Source of the DNA: Anaerobacillus arseniciselenatis
GTDB lineage: Bacteria; Bacillota; Bacilli; Bacillales; Anaerobacillaceae
Direction: 5' to 3'
NCBI RefSeq assembly: GCF_001865995.1
Contig: NZ_MLQQ01000026.1
Coordinates: 94,724-158,723, forward strand
DNA: 64,000 nucleotides
In this document: in pieces, positions 16,536 through 25,467 of the stretch
How positions within the stretch are numbered: the first letter of the stretch is position 1
Layout of the letters: every line of letters starts with the position of its first letter
Notes under the pieces: generated by a model
The model's database searches: none
Seen by the model: the letters and a program-made list of their open reading frames with translations, nothing else
What the model was told of the DNA's origin: nothing
Program-made: the position numbers and the translations under genes

Positions 16536-17132
16536 ATGGAGTCAGACATCTTAAATATTATAAGAGAGCTCGGATATGTAGGGATTTTCCTCTGGCTATG
16601 GCTCGGTATGTTTGGTGTGCCGATCCCTAATGAAGTTATTGTAACAACAGTCGGTTACTTATCAACGACTCCTTATTTACAATTTGAGAAAGTATTTGTG
16701 ATCGGATATTTAGGAATAGTAGCGAGTTTATCGACAAGTTATTTATTAGGAAGGTTGTTAGGTGGAAAGTTAGTGGCTTATTTGAAGAAAAAAAGTGGTA
16801 CAAAGTCATCGATTCGTAAAGCGATACACCTCATCAAAAAATACCACGTTTATTCATTAATTATTAGCTATTTCATCCCTGGTGTTCGAAATTTCGTTCC
16901 ATTTTTGTATGGAATGATGCGTCTTTCCTATTTCCGCTTTGCAATACTTTCATATTCGACGGCGTTTATTTGGTTTAGTCTCTTTTTTAGCTTAGGGAAA
17001 ATGACTGGCTTACATGAAGACCTTTCTATTTATGTTACTGTTGGTTCCATTTTTATGATAAGTTTAGGATCATTTGTACTTAATTGGATTAATCGAAAAC
17101 GGAGGCAAGTGAAAGAACAACTTCCTCATTAG
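16536..17132 (+). CDS. DedA family membrane protein
   Basis: 198 residues from ATG 16536 after AGTAGGAGGTC. The SNARE-associated/VTT domain is shown by GMFGVPIPNEVIVTTVGYL and the later SYFIPGVRNFVPFLYGMMR, which carries the conserved Arg and Pro of the family. DedA proteins help flip undecaprenyl phosphate or phospholipids and maintain proton motive force and envelope integrity. A family A repeat follows. Confidence 0.9.
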   Translation: MESDILNIIRELGYVGIFLWLWLGMFGVPIPNEVIVTTVGYLSTTPYLQFEKVFVIGYLGIVASLSTSYLLGRLLGGKLVAYLKKKSGTKSSIRKAIHLIKKYHVYSLIISYFIPGVRNFVPFLYGMMRLSYFRFAILSYSTAFIWFSLFFSLGKMTGLHEDLSIYVTVGSIFMISLGSFVLNWINRKRRQVKEQLPH

Positions 17133-17163
17133 ATAGTAGAAAACTGGAAATACATGCGTAAGG

Positions 17164-17282
17164 AAGTGAATTTCATAATTACCTAAATTAAGCCATATCA
17201 AACTATCTGTAGTTGCGAGCGGTTTAACGCAACTACAGATAGATACTTAATGGCGTTAATAATGAATTATGAAATTCATTAA
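17164..17282 (+). repeat. Family A structured repeat (forward, covarying variant)
   Basis: Same ends as copy 1, but the inner stem is a perfect 15 bp pair, CTATCTGTAGTTGCG with CGCAACTACAGATAG, and the middle stem is GCCAT/ATGGC. Both arms differ from copy 1 in compensating ways. Confidence 0.85.
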
Positions 17283-17342
17283 AGAGTAACGTGAATTCTA
17301 GTTTTCTAAAAAACAATCGAACTAAAAGGAGTGATAAACATT

Positions 17343-18506
17343 TTGCTATCAGGAATTCGTGTCATTGATTTTAGTAAGTACTTACCAGGTCCGTATGCGA
17401 CAATGAGGCTTGCTGACAAAGGAGCAGAAGTGATTGTCGTTGAACCGATTGAAGGAGAGCCAAGTCGTCATATCGGTATTAAAAAAAATGAAACAGGATT
17501 GCTTTATTTAGCGAATAACCGTAATAAAAAAAGCATTGCCATCGATTTGAAAAGCGAGGAAGGACAAGAGGTAGCATTACAATTAATGAAGACGGCAGAT
17601 GTCGTCGTTGAGAGTTTTCGTCCAACGGTGATGAAGCGATTAGGGCTAGATTATGAAACGGTAAAAAAAGAAAAAGAAGATATTATTTATTGCTCAATCT
17701 CGGGGTATGGTCAATGTGGTGAGATGGAACAATTAGGAAGTCATGACTTAAATTATTTAGCCATCAGTGGTGTGTTAGCTCAGTTAAAAGATGAAGATGG
17801 GAAACCGATCACTCCGTCTGTTCAGCTTGCTGATCACTTAGGAGCTTTTCAGTGTACGGAGGAAGTTTTAGCAGCGATTATAAGAAGAAATCAAACACAA
17901 GAAGGTACATACATCGATTTATCGCTTACTGACCCACTTGTCTCGATCATGGGCACAAACTATGTTCATTATAGAGATGGTGGAGTGTATCGTGGCGTTC
18001 CAGAACTTAATGGAGACCTCATTTGTTACTCTAATTACAAAACTAAAGATGGTCGCTATATTGCGTTAGCTGCATTAGAGCATAAATTTTGGAAAAATTT
18101 TTGTGAAGCTGTTGGTAAAGAAGAATGGATCGTTTTACATGGGACAAATAAGAAAGATAATGTTCAATTCTATCAGCAAATAACTGAATTTTTCGAAAGT
18201 AGAACGTTGGTAGAGTGGACGAACTTTTCATTTGAAGTAGATTGTTGTATGGCACCTATTTTAGAAGTTGATGAGATAAATAACTTTCCATTTTTAAAGG
18301 ATCGGCAATTAATATCAGAAAATGCTGCAAACACAAATGTTTCTACTTTTTATTTACAGAAATCAAGTATATGTAGCGATCCGCCAATCATCGGTGAACA
18401 TACGAATGAAGTTCTTAACAATTTGTTAGGTTATAGTAGAGATAAAATAGAAGATTTATATCAAAAACAAATCGTTAACAGTACAGAGCGGACGGCGCGT
18501 ATATAA
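17343..18506 (+). CDS. CoA-transferase family III (CaiB/BaiF) protein
   Basis: 387 residues from TTG 17343, eight bases after AAGGAGTGA; GTG 17331 overlaps that site. The family opening GIRVIDFSKYLPGPYATMRLADKGAEVI, here split by helices, and the FRP motif in VVESFRPTVMKRLG are present. The nucleophilic Asp is expected in GSHDLNYLAISG. Family members move CoA between carboxylic acids or racemise 2-methylacyl-CoA. Without neighbours of a known pathway the substrate is open. It is preceded by a family A repeat. Confidence 0.85.
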   Translation: MLSGIRVIDFSKYLPGPYATMRLADKGAEVIVVEPIEGEPSRHIGIKKNETGLLYLANNRNKKSIAIDLKSEEGQEVALQLMKTADVVVESFRPTVMKRLGLDYETVKKEKEDIIYCSISGYGQCGEMEQLGSHDLNYLAISGVLAQLKDEDGKPITPSVQLADHLGAFQCTEEVLAAIIRRNQTQEGTYIDLSLTDPLVSIMGTNYVHYRDGGVYRGVPELNGDLICYSNYKTKDGRYIALAALEHKFWKNFCEAVGKEEWIVLHGTNKKDNVQFYQQITEFFESRTLVEWTNFSFEVDCCMAPILEVDEINNFPFLKDRQLISENAANTNVSTFYLQKSSICSDPPIIGEHTNEVLNNLLGYSRDKIEDLYQKQIVNSTERTARI

Positions 18507-18606
18507 CTTTAACTTTTCTGTGAAACATCATGAAGGTGTAGCTTCATCATTAAAATGTAATAGTTGCGCGCTTTCCTTTCCACTAGCCAATAATCCAACA
18601 AACCAA

Positions 18607-18640
18607 CAAACCAACAAACCCCTAATAGTTTGTTGGTTTG
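18607..18640. terminator. Perfect 13 bp hairpin within direct repeats
   Basis: CAAACCAACAAAC (18607-18619) pairs perfectly with GTTTGTTGGTTTG (18628-18640). It overlaps the end of the small reverse gene and is built from CCAACAAA direct repeats. Confidence 0.6.
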
Positions 18641-18798
18641 TCGTCATTCTGAAAGTTTCCTTCTGAATACCTTTTTATCAGTTCATATCGTGTATTAAGT
18701 ATATTAACATGAATGTATGAAAAGGCAGGATACAGTTTAACTATTTCTTCGATCTGATCGAGTAAGTCCATAAGCTCATGGAAATCTTTACTAGTCAT
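18622..18798 (-). CDS. Small hypothetical protein, 58 residues
   Basis: ATG at 18796-18798 is preceded by AAGGAGGGTTACAAA, an excellent ribosome site. The frame reads MTSKDFHELMDLLDQIEEIV, then 38 more residues, and ends at TAG 18622-18624 in the loop of a perfect hairpin. It is soluble, with an acidic amphipathic N-terminal helix and a Tyr-rich middle. No family is recognised. The strong ribosome site and a natural end at a hairpin support it as a real gene despite its size. Confidence 0.6.
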   Translation of the reverse strand: MTSKDFHELMDLLDQIEEIVKLYPAFSYIHVNILNTRYELIKRYSEGNFQNDDKPTNY

Positions 18799-18881
18799 TT
18801 TGTAACCCTCCTTAAGACTTCTTACAATAACGTATTCAAAATAGTAGCTTATAGGAAGAGTATTTGACTAAAGTTTTGAAA

Positions 18882-19002
18882 TTAATGAATTTCATAATTC
18901 ATTAATTTCGCCACTAAGATCAATATATAGTTGCGTCAACACCATTCGCAAACTATATATTGCGTGATGTGGCTCGTTTTTGGTAATTATGAAATTCACT
19001 CA
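18882..19002 (-). repeat. Family A structured repeat (reverse)
   Basis: Reverse-orientation copy, TTAATGAATTTCATAATTC at one end and TAATTATGAAATTCACTCA at the other. The inner stem is CAATATATAG with CTATATATTG, and GCCAC pairs with GTGGC. Confidence 0.85.
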
Positions 19003-19026
19003 ATAAAATAAAAATAGTAGTTTATC

Positions 19027-19920
19027 TTACTCTAATTTAAAACCTTGTTCAAGAGTAACAAAAGTGAAGCCTTGTTCTCTTAGTTTTGGGATTGCTGCTT
19101 TCACACCTGCGGCAGTTCCGCTCGACGGTTGGTTCATATGTAATAAAGCAATCGATCCTGGGTTTGCTCTCAATAGAGCGTCCCGTACTTGGGAGGCTGA
19201 AAAAGTCGCTCCTGCATCTCCGAGAATGTCGTAATTGACAACTTTCATCCCTAAGTCGGTAACAATTTGAACAGCAACATCATCATAAAAAGCTGTTCCT
19301 GAACGAAAATAACGCGCCTCGTGACCAGTGAGTTCTTTGATCATTTTATAATTTGTAATAACTTCAGTGACCACTTCTTCTACACTTGTTGTTCCTTGGA
19401 TACCCCAAGCAGTACCTCCATTAACAGATAACGGGCGATGTTCAGTACCGTGATTTTCAATTTGGAAAAGATCCACCGAAGCTAAATAGTGAAATTGTTC
19501 AAGGTTAGCCTCTATCCAACGACTATTAATAAATAGAGTAGCCGGAATTCCCTCGTCAATTAAAAAGTCGATTAATTCCTTATCGTATCCACTTCCAAAA
19601 TCTCCACCGCATGCATCAAATGTCAATGCGATCACTTTCTCATCCGTATCAATTTTTTGAATGACACCATTTACACTTTCGCCCCATCGAGTCGGTTCAG
19701 GGTATTGATTTTCCTTGATGAGCTTCACTTTTTCCATTAAATCATCAGCAGTTTTAAGAAATGAAGGAGGCTCTGTCATTTTTAGCGCCAAATTGCTTTT
19801 CGTTATATATGTGTGATCCTTTACGGTCATAACAGTATTGTTTTTATTAAAATTAAACAAAAGAAAACTAAAGAAAATCATTAGACCGATTGATACAAAT
19901 AAAATAATGTTTCGAATCAT
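19027..19920 (-). CDS. Polysaccharide deacetylase family protein, membrane anchored
   Basis: 297 residues. Residues 5-25 are a single N-terminal membrane helix with no clear cleavage site. The NodB domain begins at VIALTFDACGGDFGSGYDKE: the catalytic Asp lies in TFDACGG instead of the usual TFDDGP, a variant known in a subgroup of Bacillus deacetylases. The metal histidines appear in ENHGTEHRPL, the arginine motif in RYFRSG, and the final His in IALLHMNQP. It should act on wall or extracellular glycan outside the membrane. A family A repeat lies downstream and a family C repeat upstream. Confidence 0.82.
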   Translation of the reverse strand: MIRNIILFVSIGLMIFFSFLLFNFNKNNTVMTVKDHTYITKSNLALKMTEPPSFLKTADDLMEKVKLIKENQYPEPTRWGESVNGVIQKIDTDEKVIALTFDACGGDFGSGYDKELIDFLIDEGIPATLFINSRWIEANLEQFHYLASVDLFQIENHGTEHRPLSVNGGTAWGIQGTTSVEEVVTEVITNYKMIKELTGHEARYFRSGTAFYDDVAVQIVTDLGMKVVNYDILGDAGATFSASQVRDALLRANPGSIALLHMNQPSSGTAAGVKAAIPKLREQGFTFVTLEQGFKLE

Positions 19921-20008
19921 AATTTCAAATCCTTTGTATGTAATAGTGGGTTTGTGGATTGTTGGTTAGGCTGAGCACCCGCCTGACTTTTATATGTTTT
20001 ATAGTAAC

Positions 20009-20170
20009 GTGATACCGCAATGAGAGTTTTGTATAAAGTAAAATGACGGTCGACTTTTCCGAACAAGCCTCTAAAGCCGGAACGGATTTACAGCGCAGTG
20101 AGGGAAATCGACCGGAATTTTTTCGTGTTAAATGGTGACGGAATACCGTCATGCGGGTTTTGTATGAAAG
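20009..20170 (+). repeat. Family C structured repeat with a partial second tail
   Basis: The stem GGTCGACTTTTCC / GGGAAATCGACC surrounds the conserved GAACAAGCCTCTAAAG and ATTTACAGCGCAGTGA. Then TGACGGAATACCGTCA forms a small hairpin and GTTTTGTATG follows. A degraded copy of the tail (GTGATACCGCAATGAG, then GTTTTGTATAAAG) precedes it. The 75-codon reverse frame over this DNA (19925-20152) is judged not to be a gene. Confidence 0.75.
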
Positions 20171-20455
20171 ATGTATAAGTTTATTTTAATACGAAAAGTA
20201 ATATATATGTAATATGGAATTGTCGAACTTTAAAAATAATGTCGAAAAAGATTTGAACATATTGTGAACGTTTTAAAAAAATAAAATTATATTAGAATAA
20301 CACTATGTGTAAAAGTGGAGTCATAAACAATCCTTATTTGGTATGAGACATACGAACTTAAAGAGAAAAAGTTCCTATAATTTCTATCTGTTTAACTTTT
20401 GTTGAAAAATGAAATCTGTCTTATAACAAATGTTAGTAAACGCTTTATTTCAATG

Positions 20456-20506
20456 CGTGATGAATGTCACAGAAATGAAATAATTGAACATGTTATTCTT
20501 ATAACA
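20456..20506 (+). promoter_or_regulatory. Putative FNR-dependent promoter of the formate dehydrogenase island
   Basis: CGTGATGAATGTCACA (20456-20471) matches the FNR/CRP box TGTGA-N6-TCACA at nine of ten positions. A -10-like TATTCT follows at 20494-20499, placing the box centre about 42 bp before the presumed transcription start, the class II activator position. Right after it, TGTTAT and ATAACA form a second dyad over the -10 region. The DNA from 20171 to 20712 has no gene and is very AT-rich. Assignment to FNR is inference from box and spacing. Confidence 0.5.
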
Positions 20507-20712
20507 GTTCTAAAAAAATAATAGAGCTTGTAGTTAAAGTAATAGGTATTTTATTAAACAAGCATACTATTATTTTTCTTATAAACTAAACTGATTGTCG
20601 AATAATGTGAATTTTGTTAAAATTTCTATTAAATAAGTCAAATTTAACAATGGGGTTAAAAGAAAGCGATTACTTTTGTAAACGCGCTCATTGAATTTAG
20701 GGGGGGATATGG

Positions 20713-21471
20713 ATGACTCGAAAGTTTTGTCCGGATGAATATCCGGTTACGCTTTTCATCGATGGAAATGAGCTGGCGACGTTCCAGTTAACAAAAGCCG
20801 ATCTTGATGATTGGGCAATCGGGTATCTTTATTCAGAAGGGATAATAAATGGACCCAGCGACCTGAAAAGGTTAACTATAGATGAAGACCACGGCAGAAT
20901 ACTCGTTGAAATGAATAATGAGTTTGACGCTGAGGAGTTTTCGCAAAAACAAAAAACTTTTACTGCAGGTTGTGGAAAAGGAGTCACGTTCTTTTCAATG
21001 ACTGATGTAAAAAAATTTCCAAAGATCACTACAAACAGAACCGTCAATCTATCTTATTTATTAAAAAAGCGTCATGAATTTGCACAAAATTCTCCGCTTT
21101 ATTTAGAAACTGGTGGTATGCACGGTGCATGTATTGTTGATAGCGATGGAAATATTATTGTTCGCGAAGATATTGGTCGTCACAATGCAGTCGACAAAGT
21201 ATTGGGATATGCGGTGCGTGAGGGGCTCGATCCGAAGAGTTTAATATTACTTACAACTGGAAGAGTCTCCTACGAAATGTTGTCAAAAGCTGCCCGTTTT
21301 GGGATCGGTTTAATTGGCACTAGAACAGCTGCAACAAAGCAAGCGGTTCAACTTGCAAATTTTTTGCAAATTGAAGTCGTCGGCTACATTCGGGGAAAAA
21401 TGGCTACCGTCTATACATCACAAGGAAAAGTTTTAAATGATGTATCGAAGGTTGCTGGGGAACGACCTTAA
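20713..21471 (+). CDS. fdhD: Formate dehydrogenase accessory sulfurtransferase FdhD
   Basis: 252 residues from ATG 20713 after a G-rich GGGGGGATATGG site. FdhD moves sulfur from a cysteine desulfurase to the molybdenum bis-MGD cofactor, a step formate dehydrogenase needs for activity. The conserved opening (VTLFIDGNELATFQLTKADL, DDWAIGYLYSEG) and the later VREDIGRHNAVDKVLGYA and TTGRVSYEMLSKAARFG segments are clear. The cysteine loop reads TAGCGKG, with one Cys where E. coli FdhD has CxxC. It is the first gene of the island, just before its client enzyme. Confidence 0.93.
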   Translation: MTRKFCPDEYPVTLFIDGNELATFQLTKADLDDWAIGYLYSEGIINGPSDLKRLTIDEDHGRILVEMNNEFDAEEFSQKQKTFTAGCGKGVTFFSMTDVKKFPKITTNRTVNLSYLLKKRHEFAQNSPLYLETGGMHGACIVDSDGNIIVREDIGRHNAVDKVLGYAVREGLDPKSLILLTTGRVSYEMLSKAARFGIGLIGTRTAATKQAVQLANFLQIEVVGYIRGKMATVYTSQGKVLNDVSKVAGERP

Positions 21472-21574
21472 AAAAGAGATTTTATAAGCGTTCTGTCTTT
21501 ATATTTTTATTTTCTTGTTTGAAAGAATTAGAGAATTAGTCTTAGTTACGTAAATGAATCTTTTTTAAGGGTGT

Positions 21575-21591
21575 TGATGACCTAGTCATCA
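21575..21591. promoter_or_regulatory. Short perfect dyad before the formate dehydrogenase start
   Basis: TGATGAC-CTA-GTCATCA, 7 bp arms around three bases, sits 26 bp before the fdhA start codon and just upstream of its GGGGGAGG ribosome site. It could be an operator or a small leader hairpin. Confidence 0.35.
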
Positions 21592-21616
21592 GACAAAATA
21601 GGGGGAGGAATAAATA

Positions 21617-24600
21617 ATGTTTGATTTATCACGTAGACAGTTTTTAAAGCTGTCAGGTGCAACTGCAGCTACTGTAGCTGTTGTTGAATTAGGCTTCAAT
21701 CCAAACGAAGCAAAGGCTCAAGCAAACGAGTATAAAATTGCTCGTGCATCAACTACACCGACAATTTGTCCTTATTGTTCAGTTGGTTGTGGTATTTTAG
21801 TACACGTCAATGAGGAGAAAAATGACGTTTTGTACACCGAAGGGGATCCAGATCATCCGATCAACAAAGGATCATTATGTAGTAAAGGTACGTCCATCCG
21901 TCAACTCTACACTTCAGATCGCCGTGTAGAAAAACCTTTATACCGTGCACCGGGAAGTAGTGAGTGGGTAGAAAAAGATTGGGATTGGACATTAAATAAA
22001 ATTGCCGAAAAGATTAAAAAGACACGTGATGAAAGTTTTGTAGAAAGAGAGAATGGGATTACTGTAAACCGCACAGAAGCGATCGCTTCTTTAGGTGGAG
22101 CGGCTCTTGAAAATGAAGAATGTTACTTAATTGCAAAATTTATGAGAGGGTTAGGCGCAACGTTTATTGAGCATCAGGCTCGTATATGACACAGCTCTAC
22201 GGTTGCCGGTCTGGCACCTACAGTTGGTCGTGGCGCAATGACAAACCATTGGAATGATATTCAGCATACTGATTGTGCTTTAATTATTGGGGCAAACCCA
22301 GCTGAAAATCATCCGATTAGTATGAAGTTTGTTCAGAAAGCAAAAGAGAGAGGCGCAACTGTTATTTCAGCGGATCCTCGCTATACGAGAACGTCTACAC
22401 AAGCGCATATTTATGCACCTTTCCGTTCGGGAACGGATATTCCTTTAATTGGCGGACTGATCCATTATGCAATTGAAAACGATTTAATTCATAAAGAGTA
22501 TGTGGTCAATTATACAAATGCTTCCTTCTTAGTTAACGAAGATTATCAATTCAATGATGGTATTTTCTCAGGCTATGATGAAAACAGTCGTAGTTATGAT
22601 CAAAGTACTTGGACGTTCCAAACCGATGAGGATGGAAACATTTTAAAAGATGAAACGCTACAACACCCTCGATCTGTTTATCAATTAATGAAAGAGCACT
22701 ATTCTCGTTATGATGTCGATACGGTTTGCTCAGTAACAGGTACACCGAAAGAAGATTTCTTAAAAATGGCTGAAGCCTTTTGTGCAACAGGTCAAGTAGG
22801 AAAATCAGGAACGATTATGTATGCGATGGGGACGACGCAACATACGGTTGGTTCGCAGAATGTTCGTGCTTATGGATTAATCCAGTTGTTATTAGGAAAC
22901 ATTGGGGTTCCTGGTGGTGGTGTAAATGCCATGCGCGGAGAATGTAACGTACAGGGATCGACTGATATGGCTTTACTTTTCCATATATTACCAGGTTATC
23001 TACCTGCACCAACTGGAACTGAACGTCATAAGGATCTTGCTTCATATAACAAAAATGAAACTCCACATGGTGGCTGGTGGAATAACCGACCTAAGTATTT
23101 AGTGAGCTTACTAAAAGCATGGTACGGGGATGCGGCTACAAAAGAAAATGACTTTTTATATGACTATTTACCGAAAAACTCTCGAAATAGCTCGCATATT
23201 TCATTGTTTGAGGCAATGTATGACGGTGACATTAAAGGAATGCTCGTATGGGGGCAGAATCCAATTGTCGGTGGACCAAACACGACAAAAGAGCAAAAAG
23301 CAATGGAAAACCTTGACTGGTTAGTGGCGATTGATCTTTGGGAAACCGAAACAGCTGCGTTCTGGAAGCAAAAAGCAGGAAGTAATCCAGAAAGTATTAA
23401 TACGGAAGTATTCATGTTGCCAGCTTGTGGACCTTATGAAAAAGAAGGTGCAGTAACAAACTCAAGTCGTTGGAAGCAATTCCGTTGGAAGGCTCTTGAA
23501 CCTAAAGGTGAAGCAAAGGCTGACGCATGGATTTGCCATAATTTAGCGAAACGTGTAAAGAAGCTTTATCAAGGTGATAATTCAACGAAAGGTAACATCA
23601 TTAATGCACTTAACTGGAGCTTTGGTGACGGAGATTACCCGAGTAACGACCTCATTAACCGTGAAATTAATGGTTATGATTTAACAACTGGTAAAACGGT
23701 TCTCAACTTTACACAACTTCAAGATGACGGTACAACATCTTGTGGAAACTGGATTTATAGTGGTGTCTATCCTGATGCCGGACCAGATGAGGAGAAGAAT
23801 AGAGCAAAAGATCGCGATAATAAGGATACTGGTATGGAAAACTATTTAAATTGGTCTTTTGCTTGGCCGCTAAACCGCCGTATTTTATATAATCGTGCGA
23901 GTGCAGATTTAAATGGTCAGCCATGGAGTGACGATAAAAAAGTGATTTGGTGGGATGGAGAAACTTGGGCTAACAGCTACGATGTACCAGACTTTGCGGC
24001 AGTAAAAGCACCAGGCACACCTGCAGAACCAGGAGCACCTGCACTAGCAGGGCATAGCGGAGATGATCCGTTTATCATGAATGCTCATGGACATGGGGGC
24101 TTATTTGCTCCAATGAATGATGGCCCATTCCCAGAGCACTATGAGCCGTACGAAAGTCCTGTACCGAATGCGTTCTCAAGCGTTGACTTAAACCCAGCAG
24201 TCGTTATTTGGACAGGTGATTATAACGAAAAAGGTGATCGCTCTCAATTCCCAATTGTTGTAACGACTTATCGCTTAACGGAACACTGGCAATCAGGTTC
24301 AATGACACGTAACCTTGAATGGCTTTCAGAATTACAAGGTCATATGTTCGTTGAACTGAGTGAAGAGTTAGCAGAAGAAAAAGGCATAAAAAATAAAGAT
24401 AAAGTAGTTATTAGTTCGGCTCGTGGTGAAATCGAAGCGTATGCAATGGTAACAAAACGCTTTAAACCATACACAATTCGCGGTGAAAAAGTTCACCATA
24501 TCGGAATGCCGTGGCATTGGGGCTATATGGGAATTACAACAGGAGCAATTGCGAATACGTTAACACCACATATTGGGGATGCAAACACAATGATTCCAGA

Positions 24601-24640
24601 ATATAAAGCATTCCTCGGTGATGTAAGGAGGGCTGACTAA
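21617..24640 (+). CDS. fdhA: Selenocysteine-containing formate dehydrogenase, catalytic alpha subunit
   Basis: One 1007-residue protein read through TGA at 22187-22189 as selenocysteine 191. The context ARI-Sec-HSSTVAGLAPT aligns with E. coli FdnG ARV-Sec-HGPTVASLAPT, and the frame resumes without a shift. A twin-arginine signal (SRRQFLKLSG) starts the protein. CPYCSVGC with CSKG about 40 residues later are the [4Fe-4S] ligands; a bis-MGD molybdopterin oxidoreductase body follows to TLTPHIGDAN. It oxidises formate on the outer face of the membrane and passes electrons to the beta subunit. An ordinary gene caller would report two proteins, 21617-22189 and 22238-24640. The ribosome site is GGGGGAGG. 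Confidence 0.95.
22187..22218 (+). promoter_or_regulatory. UGA-Sec codon with bacterial SECIS hairpin
   Basis: After TGA come 11 bases, then GGTTGCCGGTCTGGCACC (22201-22218). It folds as a GG/CC pair, a bulged T, a TGCC/GGCA stem and the apical loop GGTCT. Bulged U, GGUCU loop and the 11-base spacing are the features of the E. coli fdhF element that SelB recognises. Confidence 0.93.
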
Positions 24641-25467
24641 TGACGACTAAATATGCAAAACTAGTTGATACGACACGTTGTAATGGTTGTCGCGCGTGTA
24701 TGGTAGCGTGTAAAAACTGGAACGACCTTCCGGTGGATCCAGAAGAATTCAAGGGAAGTTATCAATCACATGATAAATGTGGTGCAAATACTTGGAACAT
24801 GCTGACGTTCACCGAACACGTAGCTGAAGGTAACCGTTTTGAATGGTTATTCCGTCATACAGCATGCTTTCATTGTACTGATGCTGCTTGTGTTAAAGTA
24901 TGTCCTGCAGATGCAATGCATTTTACTGAGTTTGGTACAGTTAATACAAACTACGATAAGTGTATTGGTTGTGGGTATTGTGTTCAAAACTGTCCATTTG
25001 GAATTGTAGAGTTGGAAACTCACACTGATGAAAATGGAACTGAGTATGAGTTAGCACAAAAATGTGTGATGTGTGTTGACAGATTACGTGAAGGTGATCA
25101 ACCAGCTTGTGTTGAAATTTGTCATATGGATGCTTTAATTTATGGTGAGAAAGCCGATATGGAGGCTTTAGCTGAAGAGCGTTTAGCTGAAATTAAAGAG
25201 CGTTTTCCGAATGCCAATATTTATAACCCTGTCGGTGTTGAAGGTACACAAACATTTTATTTACTTGCAGAGCCACCGAGCGTGTACGGATTACCAGAAA
25301 ATCCACGAGTACCACTTTCGGCAACTGTTTGGAAAGATTATGCACAACCACTAGGAAAAGCAATGCTAGGTGTAACAACGATGGCAGTTATTGGTGGTTA
25401 TATTTCTAACAAACTATTTAATAAAGATGACCATGGTGCAGATGAGGGGGAAGAGAGTAATGAGTAG
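24640..25467 (+). CDS. fdhB: Formate dehydrogenase iron-sulfur beta subunit
   Basis: 275 residues; its ATG shares one base with the alpha subunit stop (TAATG), so translation is coupled. Four ferredoxin-type cysteine groups are present: CNGCRACMVAC, CFHCTDAACVKVC, CIGCGYCVQNC and CVMCVDRL...CVEIC, for four [4Fe-4S] clusters. A single helix near residues 248-263 (MLGVTTMAVIGGYI) anchors it to the membrane, as in FdnH. It carries electrons from the catalytic subunit to the cytochrome b. Confidence 0.94.
   Translation: MTTKYAKLVDTTRCNGCRACMVACKNWNDLPVDPEEFKGSYQSHDKCGANTWNMLTFTEHVAEGNRFEWLFRHTACFHCTDAACVKVCPADAMHFTEFGTVNTNYDKCIGCGYCVQNCPFGIVELETHTDENGTEYELAQKCVMCVDRLREGDQPACVEICHMDALIYGEKADMEALAEERLAEIKERFPNANIYNPVGVEGTQTFYLLAEPPSVYGLPENPRVPLSATVWKDYAQPLGKAMLGVTTMAVIGGYISNKLFNKDDHGADEGEESNE

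Noticed and set aside
18592..18640. Possible CRISPR from CCAACAAA repeats
   Set aside because: Units are 8 bp and adjacent with no spacers, and no cas gene is present.
19925..20152. 75-codon reverse frame
   Set aside because: It lies over a family C repeat whose conservation is structural, not coding.
22187..22238. Apparent nonsense mutation splitting formate dehydrogenase
   Set aside because: The TGA aligns with the Sec of FdnG, frame is unbroken, and a canonical SECIS hairpin follows, so it is recoding, not decay.
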